A DNA stretch of 64,000 nucleotides. Origin: Halalkalibacter nanhaiisediminis (GTDB lineage: Bacteria; Bacillota; Bacilli; Bacillales; Bacillaceae_D). Where the stretch lies: assembly GCF_007830185.1 (NCBI RefSeq), contig NZ_VLKZ01000009.1:62001-126000 (forward strand), in the 5' to 3' direction. Below the pieces are notes generated by a model. The model saw nothing but the letters and a program-made list of their open reading frames with translations. It was not told the DNA's origin and searched no databases. The position numbers were made by a program, and so were the translations under genes. Each line of letters starts with the position of its first letter. The first letter of the stretch is position 1. Shown here in pieces: positions 33,315-42,105 of the stretch.

Positions 33315-34529
33315 CTAACCAATGTTCCCTTGATGCAAGCCTGTTTGATCCTGTATTCTCGAGAGAACGAACATACTGATTGGCGCAATGAGTGTCACGA
33401 GACCTATCACAGTAAATCCTGCCCCCCAGTTAAAATGGTCAAGTACAATCCCAAAGACCATAGGAGACACAATCGTAAAGCTAAAACCAATGACAGATTG
33501 AACACCGAGAGCAATTCCTAACACTTGCGGGTCTGCGACTTCTGTAATGGAGACATTGTAGACAGGAGAATCAGCCACAATCGCAAAGCCATAAATAGTA
33601 CAAATGAACACCATCAACCAAATCGGGATTACAGTAAGCCAGCCAATTGTTAATGAACAAATGATACTAATCATTAAAAAGAGATTGATGGCCTTAATGC
33701 GACCAATTCTATCTGACAAGCGCCCTCCACTAAACGTCGCAATCCCCCCGACCATTATGACTAGCGCCCCCAAAATATTGCCATAGCGAATCGCATCTAT
33801 ATGAGAAAATCCTTGAACGAGAAAATAATAAACGAGAAATGGTCCAATCCAAGCCCACATCGCGTACAGTTCCCAGCAATGACCCCCGTACCCTGCATTG
33901 ATAAGCAGATTTGGCTTTCGAAATACTTTTTTTAATATACGCCACTGTAATGGATTCCCTTGAAGTTTGATATTATTCGGAATAGCTGAAAATTGCACAA
34001 TAACAGCAGCCACAATTGCTAAACAGGATGTAACCAAGACAACACCTGACCAACCTAATTGCACGATCAAAAGCCCAGATAATAACAAAGAACTTCCTGA
34101 TCCAACAACAAGTGATCCTACATAAATCCCAATGGCTTGCCCCCTTTTCTGTGGAGGGTATAATTCAGCAAGCATCCGCATGCCTGGAACATAAATGCCA
34201 GCAATCCCAATTCCAGAAATTGCTCGCAACAGCACTGCCGACCAAAAACCATCAGCCAAAAAACTAAACAAAATTCCTGCGATACCAGCAAGAAAAGCAC
34301 CAAATACAAAAGAATATTTTGGATTGTATTTATCACTTAAAAAACTATAGAAAATTACAGCGCCAACATAACCAATATGAAAAAAAGCGATAATCATCCC
34401 TGACTCCGTTGCCGTCAAGCGCCATTCTTGTTCTAAAACAGGCAGAACTGCTGAAAAATTAAACCACACTTGCATCGCTAAAAACTGAGCTATTGATAGC
34501 GTCCAAAGGATCCGAACTGGGTTTGTCAT
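33315..34529 (-). CDS. MFS transporter
   Basis: 404 aa with about 12 membrane helices in two halves. The loop 2-3 motif YSFLSDKYNPKY is the usual MFS motif A region, with a second copy, FSGGRLSDRIGR, in loop 8-9. RAISGIGIAGIYVPGMRMLAELYPPQKRGQAIG fits drug/sugar-phosphate-type carriers of the YybO/NarK-like broad group. Substrate not predictable. It is divergent from the aldehyde dehydrogenase gene; the 157-base gap holds promoters for both. ATG at 34529 with GAAAGGAATTG upstream. Confidence 0.8.
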   Translation of the reverse strand: MTNPVRILWTLSIAQFLAMQVWFNFSAVLPVLEQEWRLTATESGMIIAFFHIGYVGAVIFYSFLSDKYNPKYSFVFGAFLAGIAGILFSFLADGFWSAVLLRAISGIGIAGIYVPGMRMLAELYPPQKRGQAIGIYVGSLVVGSGSSLLLSGLLIVQLGWSGVVLVTSCLAIVAAVIVQFSAIPNNIKLQGNPLQWRILKKVFRKPNLLINAGYGGHCWELYAMWAWIGPFLVYYFLVQGFSHIDAIRYGNILGALVIMVGGIATFSGGRLSDRIGRIKAINLFLMISIICSLTIGWLTVIPIWLMVFICTIYGFAIVADSPVYNVSITEVADPQVLGIALGVQSVIGFSFTIVSPMVFGIVLDHFNWGAGFTVIGLVTLIAPISMFVLSRIQDQTGLHQGNIG

Positions 34530-34605
34530 CCTATCAATTCCTTTCGTTTACATAACAGTATAAAATAAAAAATAAAAAAATGTCGAAATATTTTAATAAT
34601 AAGAA

Positions 34606-34643
34606 GGAGAACGCTTACATAATGAAGAATAGGTAATGTAAGC
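34606..34643 (+). promoter_or_regulatory. cre-like site and inverted repeat before the aldehyde dehydrogenase gene
   Basis: GGAGAACGCTTACA (34606-34619) matches the cre consensus except at the first base. It overlaps the left arm of an eight-base perfect inverted repeat, GCTTACAT (34613-34620) and ATGTAAGC (34636-34643), with 15 bases between. The repeat centre lies about 60 bases upstream of the ATG. Confidence 0.45.
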
Positions 34644-34686
34644 TTTCTTACTAAAAGAAAGTAAAGATATCTTGGGAGGGGTTCAA

Positions 34687-36207
34687 ATGGTATACAGTCG
34701 TCCAAATTCCGAAGGTTCTCTCGTCAATTTCAAAAAGCGTTATGACAACTACATTAATGGAGAATGGGTTGCACCAGTCAAAGGACAATACTTTGACAAC
34801 ATTACACCTGTAACTGGTGAAGTTTTTTGTGAAGTTGCTCGTTCAACTGCTGAGGATATTGAGCTTGCTCTTGATGCTGCTCATGCAGCAAAAGATGCTT
34901 GGGGACGTACATCTCCTACTGAAAGAGCAAACATTCTAAATAAAATTGCTGATCGTCTAGAAGAAAATTTAGAAATGCTTGCTGTTGCTGAGACATGGGA
35001 AAACGGGAAAGCTGTCAGAGAAACGTTAAATGCTGATATTCCACTTGCTGTTGATCACTTCCGTTATTTCGCTGGTGCGATTCGCAGTGAAGAAGGATCT
35101 CTCAGTCAAATTGATGAAAACACTGTTGCCTATCATTTCAATGAGCCACTTGGAGTCGTCGGACAAATCATCCCTTGGAATTTCCCTATTTTAATGGGTG
35201 TATGGAAATTAGCTCCTGCACTTGCTGCTGGTAACTGCGTTGTGTTAAAACCAGCTGAACAAACACCTGTCTCGATCTTTGTTTTATTAGAATTAATTGA
35301 AGACCTTCTGCCAAAAGGAGTCGTAAACATTGTAAATGGATTCGGTCTTGAAGCTGGTAAACCACTTGCTTCTAGTAGCCGTATTAATAAAGTAGCCTTT
35401 ACTGGTGAAACTACAACAGGTCGTTTGATTATGCAATATGCATCTGAAAACATCATTCCTGTTACACTTGAACTTGGTGGAAAATCACCAAATATCTTCT
35501 TTGCCGATGTTATGGACAAAGATGATGCATTCTTTAATAAAGCTGTAGAAGGCTTTGTCATGTTTGCCCTCAATCAAGGAGAAGTGTGTACATGCCCATC
35601 GCGTGCTCTGATCCAAGAATCGATTTACGATAAATTTATGGAGCGTGCACTTGAGCGTGTTAAAGCCATTAAAACAGGAAACCCATTAGATCCAAACTCG
35701 ATGATGGGTGCTCAAGCATCTCAAGAGCAAATGGAAAAAATCCTTTCATACTTAGATATCGGTAAGCAGGAAGGCGCTGAGTGCTTAACAGGTGGAGAAC
35801 GTAACAACTTAGGTGGCGACCTTGATAATGGTTATTACATTCAACCAACTGTCTTTAAAGGAACAAATGACATGCGTATTTTCCAAGAAGAAATTTTTGG
35901 TCCAGTCGTATCTGTCACAACGTTTAAAGATGCAGAGGAAGCTCTTTCCATTGCCAATGATACGCTATACGGACTAGGTGCAGGTGTTTGGACACGTGAT
36001 ACCAATACTGCATATCGGTTCGGTCGCAGCATTCAAGCTGGTCGTGTATGGACAAATTGCTACCACGCTTATCCTGCACATGCTGCATTTGGCGGCTACA
36101 AGAAGTCTGGTATCGGTCGTGAAAACCATAAGATGATGCTAAGCCACTATCAACAAACAAAGAACCTTCTTGTCAGCTATAGTGAAGATGCCCTAGGTTT
36201 CTTTTAG
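34687..36207 (+). CDS. NAD-dependent aldehyde dehydrogenase (acetaldehyde-type)
   Basis: 506 aa; oxidises aldehydes, probably acetaldehyde, to the acid with NAD. Landmarks: [22 protein letters not shown] (cofactor), FTGETTTG near residue 240, LELGGKSPN with the general-base Glu near residue 262, and [13 protein letters not shown] with the catalytic Cys near residue 300. The CTC arrangement and the C-terminal [19 protein letters not shown] fit the ExaC/AldB/AcoD branch. ATG at 34687 has GGGAGGGG about five bases upstream; a frame extension to 34672 starts inside that site. The DUF779 gene 19 bases downstream is the usual partner of this branch. Confidence 0.92.
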   Translation: MVYSRPNSEGSLVNFKKRYDNYINGEWVAPVKGQYFDNITPVTGEVFCEVARSTAEDIELALDAAHAAKDAWGRTSPTERANILNKIADRLEENLEMLAVAETWENGKAVRETLNADIPLAVDHFRYFAGAIRSEEGSLSQIDENTVAYHFNEPLGVVGQIIPWNFPILMGVWKLAPALAAGNCVVLKPAEQTPVSIFVLLELIEDLLPKGVVNIVNGFGLEAGKPLASSSRINKVAFTGETTTGRLIMQYASENIIPVTLELGGKSPNIFFADVMDKDDAFFNKAVEGFVMFALNQGEVCTCPSRALIQESIYDKFMERALERVKAIKTGNPLDPNSMMGAQASQEQMEKILSYLDIGKQEGAECLTGGERNNLGGDLDNGYYIQPTVFKGTNDMRIFQEEIFGPVVSVTTFKDAEEALSIANDTLYGLGAGVWTRDTNTAYRFGRSIQAGRVWTNCYHAYPAHAAFGGYKKSGIGRENHKMMLSHYQQTKNLLVSYSEDALGFF

Positions 36208-36226
36208 AAATCAGGAGGTGTAAAAA

Positions 36227-36583
36227 ATGGTCGAACGCGTCACCGTAACGGAAGCAGCTCTTCAATTAATTGAAAAGCTCAAAACAATTCACGGTCCGCT
36301 TATGTTCCATCAATCAGGGGGATGCTGCGATGGCAGCTCCCCGATGTGTTATCCAGAAGGGGAATTACGAATTGGGAATAGTGACGTTCTTCTGGGCGAA
36401 ATTGGTGATACTCCTTTCTACATGTCAGCTGATCAATATAATTACTGGAAACACACGCAATTGATCATCGATGTTGTAGAGGGGCGAGGGGGAATGTTCT
36501 CCTTAGAAGGACCTGAAGGGAAACGTTTCTTAACACGCTCTAGAGTTTTCACACCAGAAGAACGGCAAGAATTAGGTATTTAA
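36227..36583 (+). CDS. DUF779 domain-containing protein
   Basis: 118 aa. FHQSGGCCDGSSPMCYPEGE near residue 29, with Cys pair and third Cys, is the DUF779 signature and suggests metal or redox chemistry. The domain is almost always found next to aldehyde dehydrogenases of the acetaldehyde type, as here, and a role in their maturation or activity is inferred from that linkage only. AGGAGGTG lies eight bases before the ATG. Second and last gene of the pair. Confidence 0.9.
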   Translation: MVERVTVTEAALQLIEKLKTIHGPLMFHQSGGCCDGSSPMCYPEGELRIGNSDVLLGEIGDTPFYMSADQYNYWKHTQLIIDVVEGRGGMFSLEGPEGKRFLTRSRVFTPEERQELGI

Positions 36584-36585
36584 TA

Positions 36586-36625
36586 AAAAAAGGATCTTTC
36601 TCTTTTCTGGAGACAGATCCTTTTT
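36586..36625. terminator. Convergent terminator after the DUF779 gene
   Basis: AAAAAAGGATCT pairs with AGATCCTTTTT across 17 bases; it serves the DUF779 transcript and probably the convergent hydrolase gene. Confidence 0.75.
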
Positions 36626-36626
36626 C

Positions 36627-37190
36627 TTATATCTCTTGCTCTAGCTTTTGTTTCACTGGTTCATAATCAAATAGTTTACCTTCATACACAATCGTAAGTT
36701 TATCATTTTTCCTGAAATCATCTGGCGTTACTAACGCCGGCAGCTTATCCCATAGACGAATTCCAGCACGATGCACGACTTCTGATACAAATTGCGAGCA
36801 AAAATAAGAAGAAGTAAGTTCAACGGGTTCATTGAGTGATACCCCAACTAATCCTATTAAATTGTACATGAACCTTCGCTGATTTTTCTTAAATACCTCG
36901 ATCACACGCTCTAACTTTTGTCGTTCACGATTGCTGATTTCGAGGGCATATATCGCACATGTCGTTTCAGGGTAGCGACGGTACGTTCCATGTAAAATAT
37001 CTTCTTTCACAAAGCCCCCATTGAGCGGATTTCGCGGATTTTTTCTTCCAAAACTATATAATTCGTTTAATTCTTTATCAAATGCAAGAGAAACATGATT
37101 ATACGGAGCTCTCGTATATGTTTTAATTGATTTTGTAAAAAGTGTTCCTGTGTCTGTCAGCAAAATATACACATAATCTTTTGATTCCAT
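36627..37190 (-). CDS. Permuted NlpC/P60 (YiiX/YebB-like) papain-fold hydrolase
   Basis: 187 aa, no signal peptide. YNHVSLAFD near residue 30 carries the His and SSYFCSQFVSEVVHRAGI near residue 130 the Cys, in the permuted order (His before Cys) of the YiiX/YebB/LRAT-like class. Such proteins act as amidases, peptidases or acyl hydrolases; some are lipid-linked. Substrate unknown. ATG at 37190 with GAGGATTACG upstream. Convergent with the DUF779 gene; divergent from the CdsA-like gene. Confidence 0.7.
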   Translation of the reverse strand: MESKDYVYILLTDTGTLFTKSIKTYTRAPYNHVSLAFDKELNELYSFGRKNPRNPLNGGFVKEDILHGTYRRYPETTCAIYALEISNRERQKLERVIEVFKKNQRRFMYNLIGLVGVSLNEPVELTSSYFCSQFVSEVVHRAGIRLWDKLPALVTPDDFRKNDKLTIVYEGKLFDYEPVKQKLEQEI

Positions 37191-37295
37191 CGTAATCCTC
37201 TTTATTAATCTGACATCATTCTATATGATTATATCATCTTACTCATTTTTCTATCATATTTTTTCATATTATTCGATTAGCATTGGAGGAGTTCC

Positions 37296-38210
37296 ATGGA
37301 AGCAACCTTTATCACTCAGCTTATCATCGCCATTGGTTTATCGATTTTCAGTCTCATGTTCTTCTTAATGAAAAGACTGTATCCACAAAAGCAGTTCCCA
37401 GAATTAGTTCCTCGATTAAAAACATGGTGGGGAATGTTTATTATTTTTAGTATCGCTGTATTTTTCGATCCGATTGTTTCATTAATTTCGCTTGCTGTTC
37501 TTTGTTTCTTTTCGTTAAAAGAATTTTTCTCCATGATGAAAACGCGAAAAATCGATCGCCAGCTTTTCTTATGGGTCTATCTCTCCATCCCTATTCAATT
37601 TTATTGGATTTACACGGATTGGTATGGGATGTTTATTATTTTTATTCCAATCTATGTGTTTTTGTTTATGCCTTTACCAAGAATTTTCTCAAAAAGTACA
37701 ATCGGTTTCTTACGCTCGCTTGGTTCGATCCAATGGGGTCTCATGCTCATGGTATTTGGCTTGAGTCATTTAGCCTACTATCAAGTAGCTAGTCCTGAAT
37801 ACGGAGCCAATCTTGTGCTTTTTCTTGTCTTGCTTACACAAGTGAGTGATCTTATTCAATATCTAGTATCAAAGACATTTGGAAAAAGAAAAGTCATTCC
37901 GACATCTAATCCTTTAATTACGTGGGAAGGGCTATTTTTATCTGTTATCGCAACAACGACAATTGCCTACTTTCTCTATCCTTACTTAACACCTTTAACG
38001 TTAACATTCGGACTGATCTCAGGTGTCTTAATAAGCGTAACAGGATTCTTTGGTAGTTTAACGGTGTCTGTTTTGAAGCGAGATTTGCTTATCGGTGAAA
38101 GACCTGCAGCAGAAATAAAAAGCGAAAGCTATTTAAGCAGAATTGACAGCTTAACGTACACAGCCCCAATTTTCTTCCATACGATTCGGTACTTTTTTGA
38201 TTTTATGTAG
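37296..38210 (+). CDS. CdsA-like phosphatidate cytidylyltransferase family membrane protein
   Basis: 304 aa with about seven or eight membrane helices. The end SVLKRDLLIGERPAAEIKSESYLSRIDSLTYTAPIFFH matches the CTP-transferase signature region, including the RIDSL core, but the usual KDxxxxxPGHGGxLDR stretch has lost its glycines. CDP-diacylglycerol synthesis is thus possible but not secure; it belongs to the short, divergent branch that Bacilli carry in addition to CdsA. ATG at 37296 has GGAGGAG five bases upstream. Confidence 0.75.
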   Translation: MEATFITQLIIAIGLSIFSLMFFLMKRLYPQKQFPELVPRLKTWWGMFIIFSIAVFFDPIVSLISLAVLCFFSLKEFFSMMKTRKIDRQLFLWVYLSIPIQFYWIYTDWYGMFIIFIPIYVFLFMPLPRIFSKSTIGFLRSLGSIQWGLMLMVFGLSHLAYYQVASPEYGANLVLFLVLLTQVSDLIQYLVSKTFGKRKVIPTSNPLITWEGLFLSVIATTTIAYFLYPYLTPLTLTFGLISGVLISVTGFFGSLTVSVLKRDLLIGERPAAEIKSESYLSRIDSLTYTAPIFFHTIRYFFDFM

Positions 38211-38211
38211 A

Positions 38212-38247
38212 ACAAAGCCCCTTTTTAATAGAAGAAAGGGGCTTTGT
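38212..38247. terminator. Convergent terminator between the CdsA-like gene and the ABC exporter
   Basis: ACAAAGCCCCTTT and AAAGGGGCTTTGT form a 13-base perfect stem around a ten-base loop between two converging genes. Confidence 0.8.
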
Positions 38248-38248
38248 G

Positions 38249-40066
38249 TTATTCTCCATAATGCATGCCATAGTAAAATCCTTTTTTCGTTAATAACTCC
38301 TCATGTGAGCCTTTCTCAATCACTTTCCCATCCTGCAACACTAAGATTTGATCGGCCTGCTGAATCGTGTTCAATCGGTGAGCAATCACAAAGCTCGTTC
38401 TCCCCTTCATTAGCGTATGAAGGGCCTCTTGAATCTTCATTTCTGTCATTGTATCAATACTACTTGTCGCCTCATCTAAAATCAGAATAGATGGATTGGC
38501 TAAAATCACTCTAGCGATTGAGACAAGCTGCTTTTGACCTTGGCTGATCCCACTCCCATCTTGATCAAGAACAGTATCGAACCCGTTAGGTAACTTTTGA
38601 ATAAACGAATATGCATTAGCTTGTTTAGCTGCTTCTTCAACCTCATCATCTGTGGCATCAAGTTTTCCGTAGCGGATATTTTCACGAATCGTCATTTGAA
38701 AAAGAACCGTGTCTTGCAGAACAAATCCCATATGCTGACGCAGGCTTTCACGTTTTATTTGTGTCATATCTTGCCCATCTACTAAAATCTGACCTGACTT
38801 TGGATCATAAAACCTAGAAAGCAAATTGATAATCGTCGTCTTCCCTGCACCCGTAGGACCGACAAGAGCGACTATCTCTCCAGCAGATACATCAAAACTT
38901 ACATTACGGATCGTGTTCGCATTCTTTTCGTACGAAAAAGAAACTTGTTTAAAAACAACATTTCCTTTCATTGTTTGAAGAGCTTGTGCGCCTTCCTTAT
39001 CCTGCTCTACTGGTTCATCAATCACAGCAAACACTCGCTCTGCCCCTGCCACAGCTGACAAAAGCGTGTTAAATTGATTGGCTAAATCATTTAATGGCCG
39101 TGTAAACTGGCGTGCGTATTCCGCAAAGATCACAATCACTCCAATCGTTATCGCATCCTGTAATACGAGCACTCCACCGATTAAAGCAATGATCGCAAAA
39201 CTAAGATTGTTCAACATGTTCATCAGTTTAGGAATAAAGCCCGAGTATGTTTGGGCCCAAAAGCTAGCCCCTTTTAGCTGCTCATTTTTCTCCATGAACG
39301 CTGAAATGACACGTTCCTCTTGAGAAAAGGTTTTAACGATCTTTTGCCCCGAAATCGTTTCCTCAATAAATCCGTTAATATCTCCTAAGTGCTGTTGCTG
39401 ATTTTTAAAAAAGACACTCGTTCGCCTTGTTATCCACTTCATCCCAAAAACCATCAACGGCACAATCGTCAGTGTAATCACAGTTAAAAGTGGACTCAAC
39501 CATATCATCACTGAAATAATCCCGACAAATGTCAGAATGCTAGATAAGATTTGAATGACGGAACTATTTAACGTTGAGCTGACATTTTCAATATCACTCG
39601 TTACCCTACTCATTAACTCACCGTGCTGACGTTTGTCAAAATAAGAGATCGGCAGCTTTTGTAAGTGTAAAAACAATTGACTACGCATTGTAAAGACTGT
39701 TTGTTGTGCGATCCCAACCATCCAAAAATTTTGTAGCCAGCTTGCTCCTGATTGAAACAGATAGACAAAGGCTAAAGCAATCAATAAAAAGAGCAAATTG
39801 TTACGATTACTTGTCACAAGAAAGTCATCAATCGTTATTCCAATTAAAAATGGGCCTACTAAGCTTAATCCTGAGCTTAAGACAATCATTAAGATAACAA
39901 ATGTTAGCTGCTTTTTATACACACCCAAATAGGACCAAATTCGTTTTAGCGTCCCTACCCAATTCTTTACACGTTGCTTCTTCTTTACCAGCCCGTTATT
40001 CCCTTCAAGTGGCTGATCAAAAGCAATACGCTTATAGCGAAAAGGTTCCATTAATAACTTTAGCAT
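38249..40066 (-). CDS. ABC exporter half-transporter, catalytic partner (YfiC/BmrD-like)
   Basis: 605 aa: a six-helix exporter domain (about residues 55-345) fused to an ATPase domain. Walker A GPTGAGKTTI near residue 405, Walker B ILILDEATSSID with the catalytic Glu, and H-loop IAHRLNT are intact, but the signature reads ISQGQ in place of LSGGQ. With the upstream subunit this makes one working and one degenerate nucleotide site, as in BmrCD, LmrCD and TM287/288. Likely multidrug or lipid export. ATG at 40066 has AAGGGGG nine bases upstream and overlaps the upstream gene by 35 bases. Confidence 0.9.
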   Translation of the reverse strand: MLKLLMEPFRYKRIAFDQPLEGNNGLVKKKQRVKNWVGTLKRIWSYLGVYKKQLTFVILMIVLSSGLSLVGPFLIGITIDDFLVTSNRNNLLFLLIALAFVYLFQSGASWLQNFWMVGIAQQTVFTMRSQLFLHLQKLPISYFDKRQHGELMSRVTSDIENVSSTLNSSVIQILSSILTFVGIISVMIWLSPLLTVITLTIVPLMVFGMKWITRRTSVFFKNQQQHLGDINGFIEETISGQKIVKTFSQEERVISAFMEKNEQLKGASFWAQTYSGFIPKLMNMLNNLSFAIIALIGGVLVLQDAITIGVIVIFAEYARQFTRPLNDLANQFNTLLSAVAGAERVFAVIDEPVEQDKEGAQALQTMKGNVVFKQVSFSYEKNANTIRNVSFDVSAGEIVALVGPTGAGKTTIINLLSRFYDPKSGQILVDGQDMTQIKRESLRQHMGFVLQDTVLFQMTIRENIRYGKLDATDDEVEEAAKQANAYSFIQKLPNGFDTVLDQDGSGISQGQKQLVSIARVILANPSILILDEATSSIDTMTEMKIQEALHTLMKGRTSFVIAHRLNTIQQADQILVLQDGKVIEKGSHEELLTKKGFYYGMHYGE

Positions 40067-41789
40067 GTTGAATGTCCCCCTTCGCAAATTGAGATTGATA
40101 GAGCTGCTGATAAAGTGGCGATTCACTTAGTAATTGACCATGAGAGCCTTGTGCAACAACTTTTCCTTCTTCTAATAAAAGGATCGAATCTGCCTTCATT
40201 GCCGTACTTAGCTTCTGTGTAATCAAAAGTGTCGTGCACAAATATGTACCGAGTGCCTTTAACAATCTCGCCTCCGTTTGCACATCAAGCGCACTTGTAC
40301 TATCATCTAACATTAATATTTTCGGTTTACGAATAAGAGCGCGTGCAATAGATAGACGCTGCTTTTGACCACCAGATAAATTAACACCCTTTTGTCCAAT
40401 TTTCGTATCATATTGGTGTGGCAGTTTCATGATCGCATCATGAATTTGAGCATCCTTTGCGGCTTCCATAATGTCAGTAAGTGTCGCATCTGTTTTTCCC
40501 CATGCAATATTCTCTTTTACTGTGCCAGAAAAAAGCATAATCTCCTGAGGTACATAACCAATTTGCTGACGTAAATACTCTATCTTCATCTCTTTGCTAT
40601 CTACATTATCTATAAAAATCGTACCCTCGCTAACATCATAAAGACGAGGAATTAAATGAAATAAAGACGACTTACCAGACCCAGTTGAACCAAGAATAGC
40701 CAATGTTTGACCTGGCTTTACTGTAAAAGAACACCTATCTAAAACTTTTTCGTCAGATTTGGGATAATAAAATGATACCTCTTCAAATTCGATTTTGCCT
40801 TCCTTTATTGGTCTACCTTGATTTGATTTTTTTAGATTGGTACGGTCCACTTCCGTATTTAATACATCCGTAATGCGCTCTGCAGAAGCTCGTGCCCGTG
40901 AAAAAATGATAATGATCATCGTAAAGATCGTTAATGCAGAAGTAATTCTCATTCCATAGTTCACAATCGCTACAACCTCACCAATTTGTGCATTGCCCGT
41001 ATTCACATTCATGCTACCGAACCAAAGAACACCAATAATGGCTACATTCATAAGCAACAATAAAGCAGGCATTGTGATTTCCATTACCCGTAACGCTTTA
41101 ACGGTGCTATCCATTAATGCCTCATTTCGTTTTAAGAAGCGCTTACCTTCATGCTTTCTTCTCACAAAAACTTTGATTAGTCTCATTGCCCCTAAGTTTT
41201 CTCGAATTGCATGATTAACTTCATCAAGTCTAGCTTGTACTTGCCGAAAAAGAGTCGATCCTTTTCGCATCATCCATACTAAAAAAATGATAATAATCGG
41301 AATCGTAACAACAAGAACCATCGCAAGCTGAATATTAACAACAAAAGCCATCACCACTCCACCAATGACAAGCAACGGAGCTCTCAGCATGATGCGTAAA
41401 CTCATAAAGATCGTCGTTTGAATTTGATTCACATCATTGGTCATTCTTGTGATCAATGAAGAAGTTTGAAATCGTTGTAAATGACGAAACGAAAAGGATT
41501 GTACTTTCTGATATAAACTGCTCCGAATATCAAAGCCAGTACTTTGGCTGACATGAGCTGCATAAAAGGAATTAACAACCCCAGATACAAAGGCAAGAAA
41601 CGACATCCCAAGCATAATACCGCCCCATCTCAACACAACAGATAGATCCTCTTGCATAATGCCATCATCAATCATTTTTGCCAGCATTAACGGATGAAAT
41701 AATTCCACCATCAATTCAACAAGCATTAGCAACAACGCAATCACCATCGGGAAGCGATATGGTTTTAAAAATGAAAAAATGTTTGACAT
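40032..41789 (-). CDS. ABC exporter half-transporter, degenerate-site partner (YfiB/BmrC-like)
   Basis: 585 aa: six-helix exporter domain (about residues 10-310) and ATPase domain. Walker A is GSTGSGKSSL near residue 362 and the signature LSGGQKQR is intact, but Walker B ends in DD (LMLDDSTSALD) instead of DE and the H-loop His is replaced by Gln (LITQKLST). These are the hallmarks of the degenerate half of heterodimeric exporters. Its partner is encoded directly behind it with a 35-base overlap. Substrate unknown; 585 aa matches B. subtilis BmrC. ATG start with TTGGAGGATAAAG upstream. Confidence 0.9.
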   Translation of the reverse strand: MSNIFSFLKPYRFPMVIALLLMLVELMVELFHPLMLAKMIDDGIMQEDLSVVLRWGGIMLGMSFLAFVSGVVNSFYAAHVSQSTGFDIRSSLYQKVQSFSFRHLQRFQTSSLITRMTNDVNQIQTTIFMSLRIMLRAPLLVIGGVVMAFVVNIQLAMVLVVTIPIIIIFLVWMMRKGSTLFRQVQARLDEVNHAIRENLGAMRLIKVFVRRKHEGKRFLKRNEALMDSTVKALRVMEITMPALLLLMNVAIIGVLWFGSMNVNTGNAQIGEVVAIVNYGMRITSALTIFTMIIIIFSRARASAERITDVLNTEVDRTNLKKSNQGRPIKEGKIEFEEVSFYYPKSDEKVLDRCSFTVKPGQTLAILGSTGSGKSSLFHLIPRLYDVSEGTIFIDNVDSKEMKIEYLRQQIGYVPQEIMLFSGTVKENIAWGKTDATLTDIMEAAKDAQIHDAIMKLPHQYDTKIGQKGVNLSGGQKQRLSIARALIRKPKILMLDDSTSALDVQTEARLLKALGTYLCTTLLITQKLSTAMKADSILLLEEGKVVAQGSHGQLLSESPLYQQLYQSQFAKGDIQHAKVINGTFSL

Positions 41790-42105
41790 ACTTTATCCTC
41801 CAAAAGTTGTTTCATCATCCTTTATTTAAATAAGTTGTGATTATTTCTTCGATCAACGAAAGAAGTTGGCTTTTTTTATATATTAGCTTATTATTGCGCT
41901 TTCTACTATTACAAATTGTCAGAAATAAATCTAATATTCCAATAGATGGTTTGAACGTAATGATCTTTAAAACAATTAAAAATGTCTTTTTATTGACTTT
42001 TCCTTTATAATGATGAAATGATTCTAAAAATTGTCATAATTAAACACGAATGACATTCCAAGTTCGACATCGATAGCAATCTAACTAGATAAAGGAATGG
42101 TTACT
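41790..42105. other. Divergent intergenic region with an inverted repeat
   Basis: Gap between the exporter and an MFS gene. TGTCAT (42032-42037) and ATGACA (42050-42055) form an inverted repeat about 50-70 bases upstream of the MFS start and could be an operator. TATAAT occurs at about 42006, but I see no well-spaced -35 box. Confidence 0.35.

Noticed and set aside
35133-35573. 146-codon ORF antisense to the aldehyde dehydrogenase
   Set aside because: Ser/Pro/Thr-rich product explained by codon bias on the complementary strand of a highly conserved gene.
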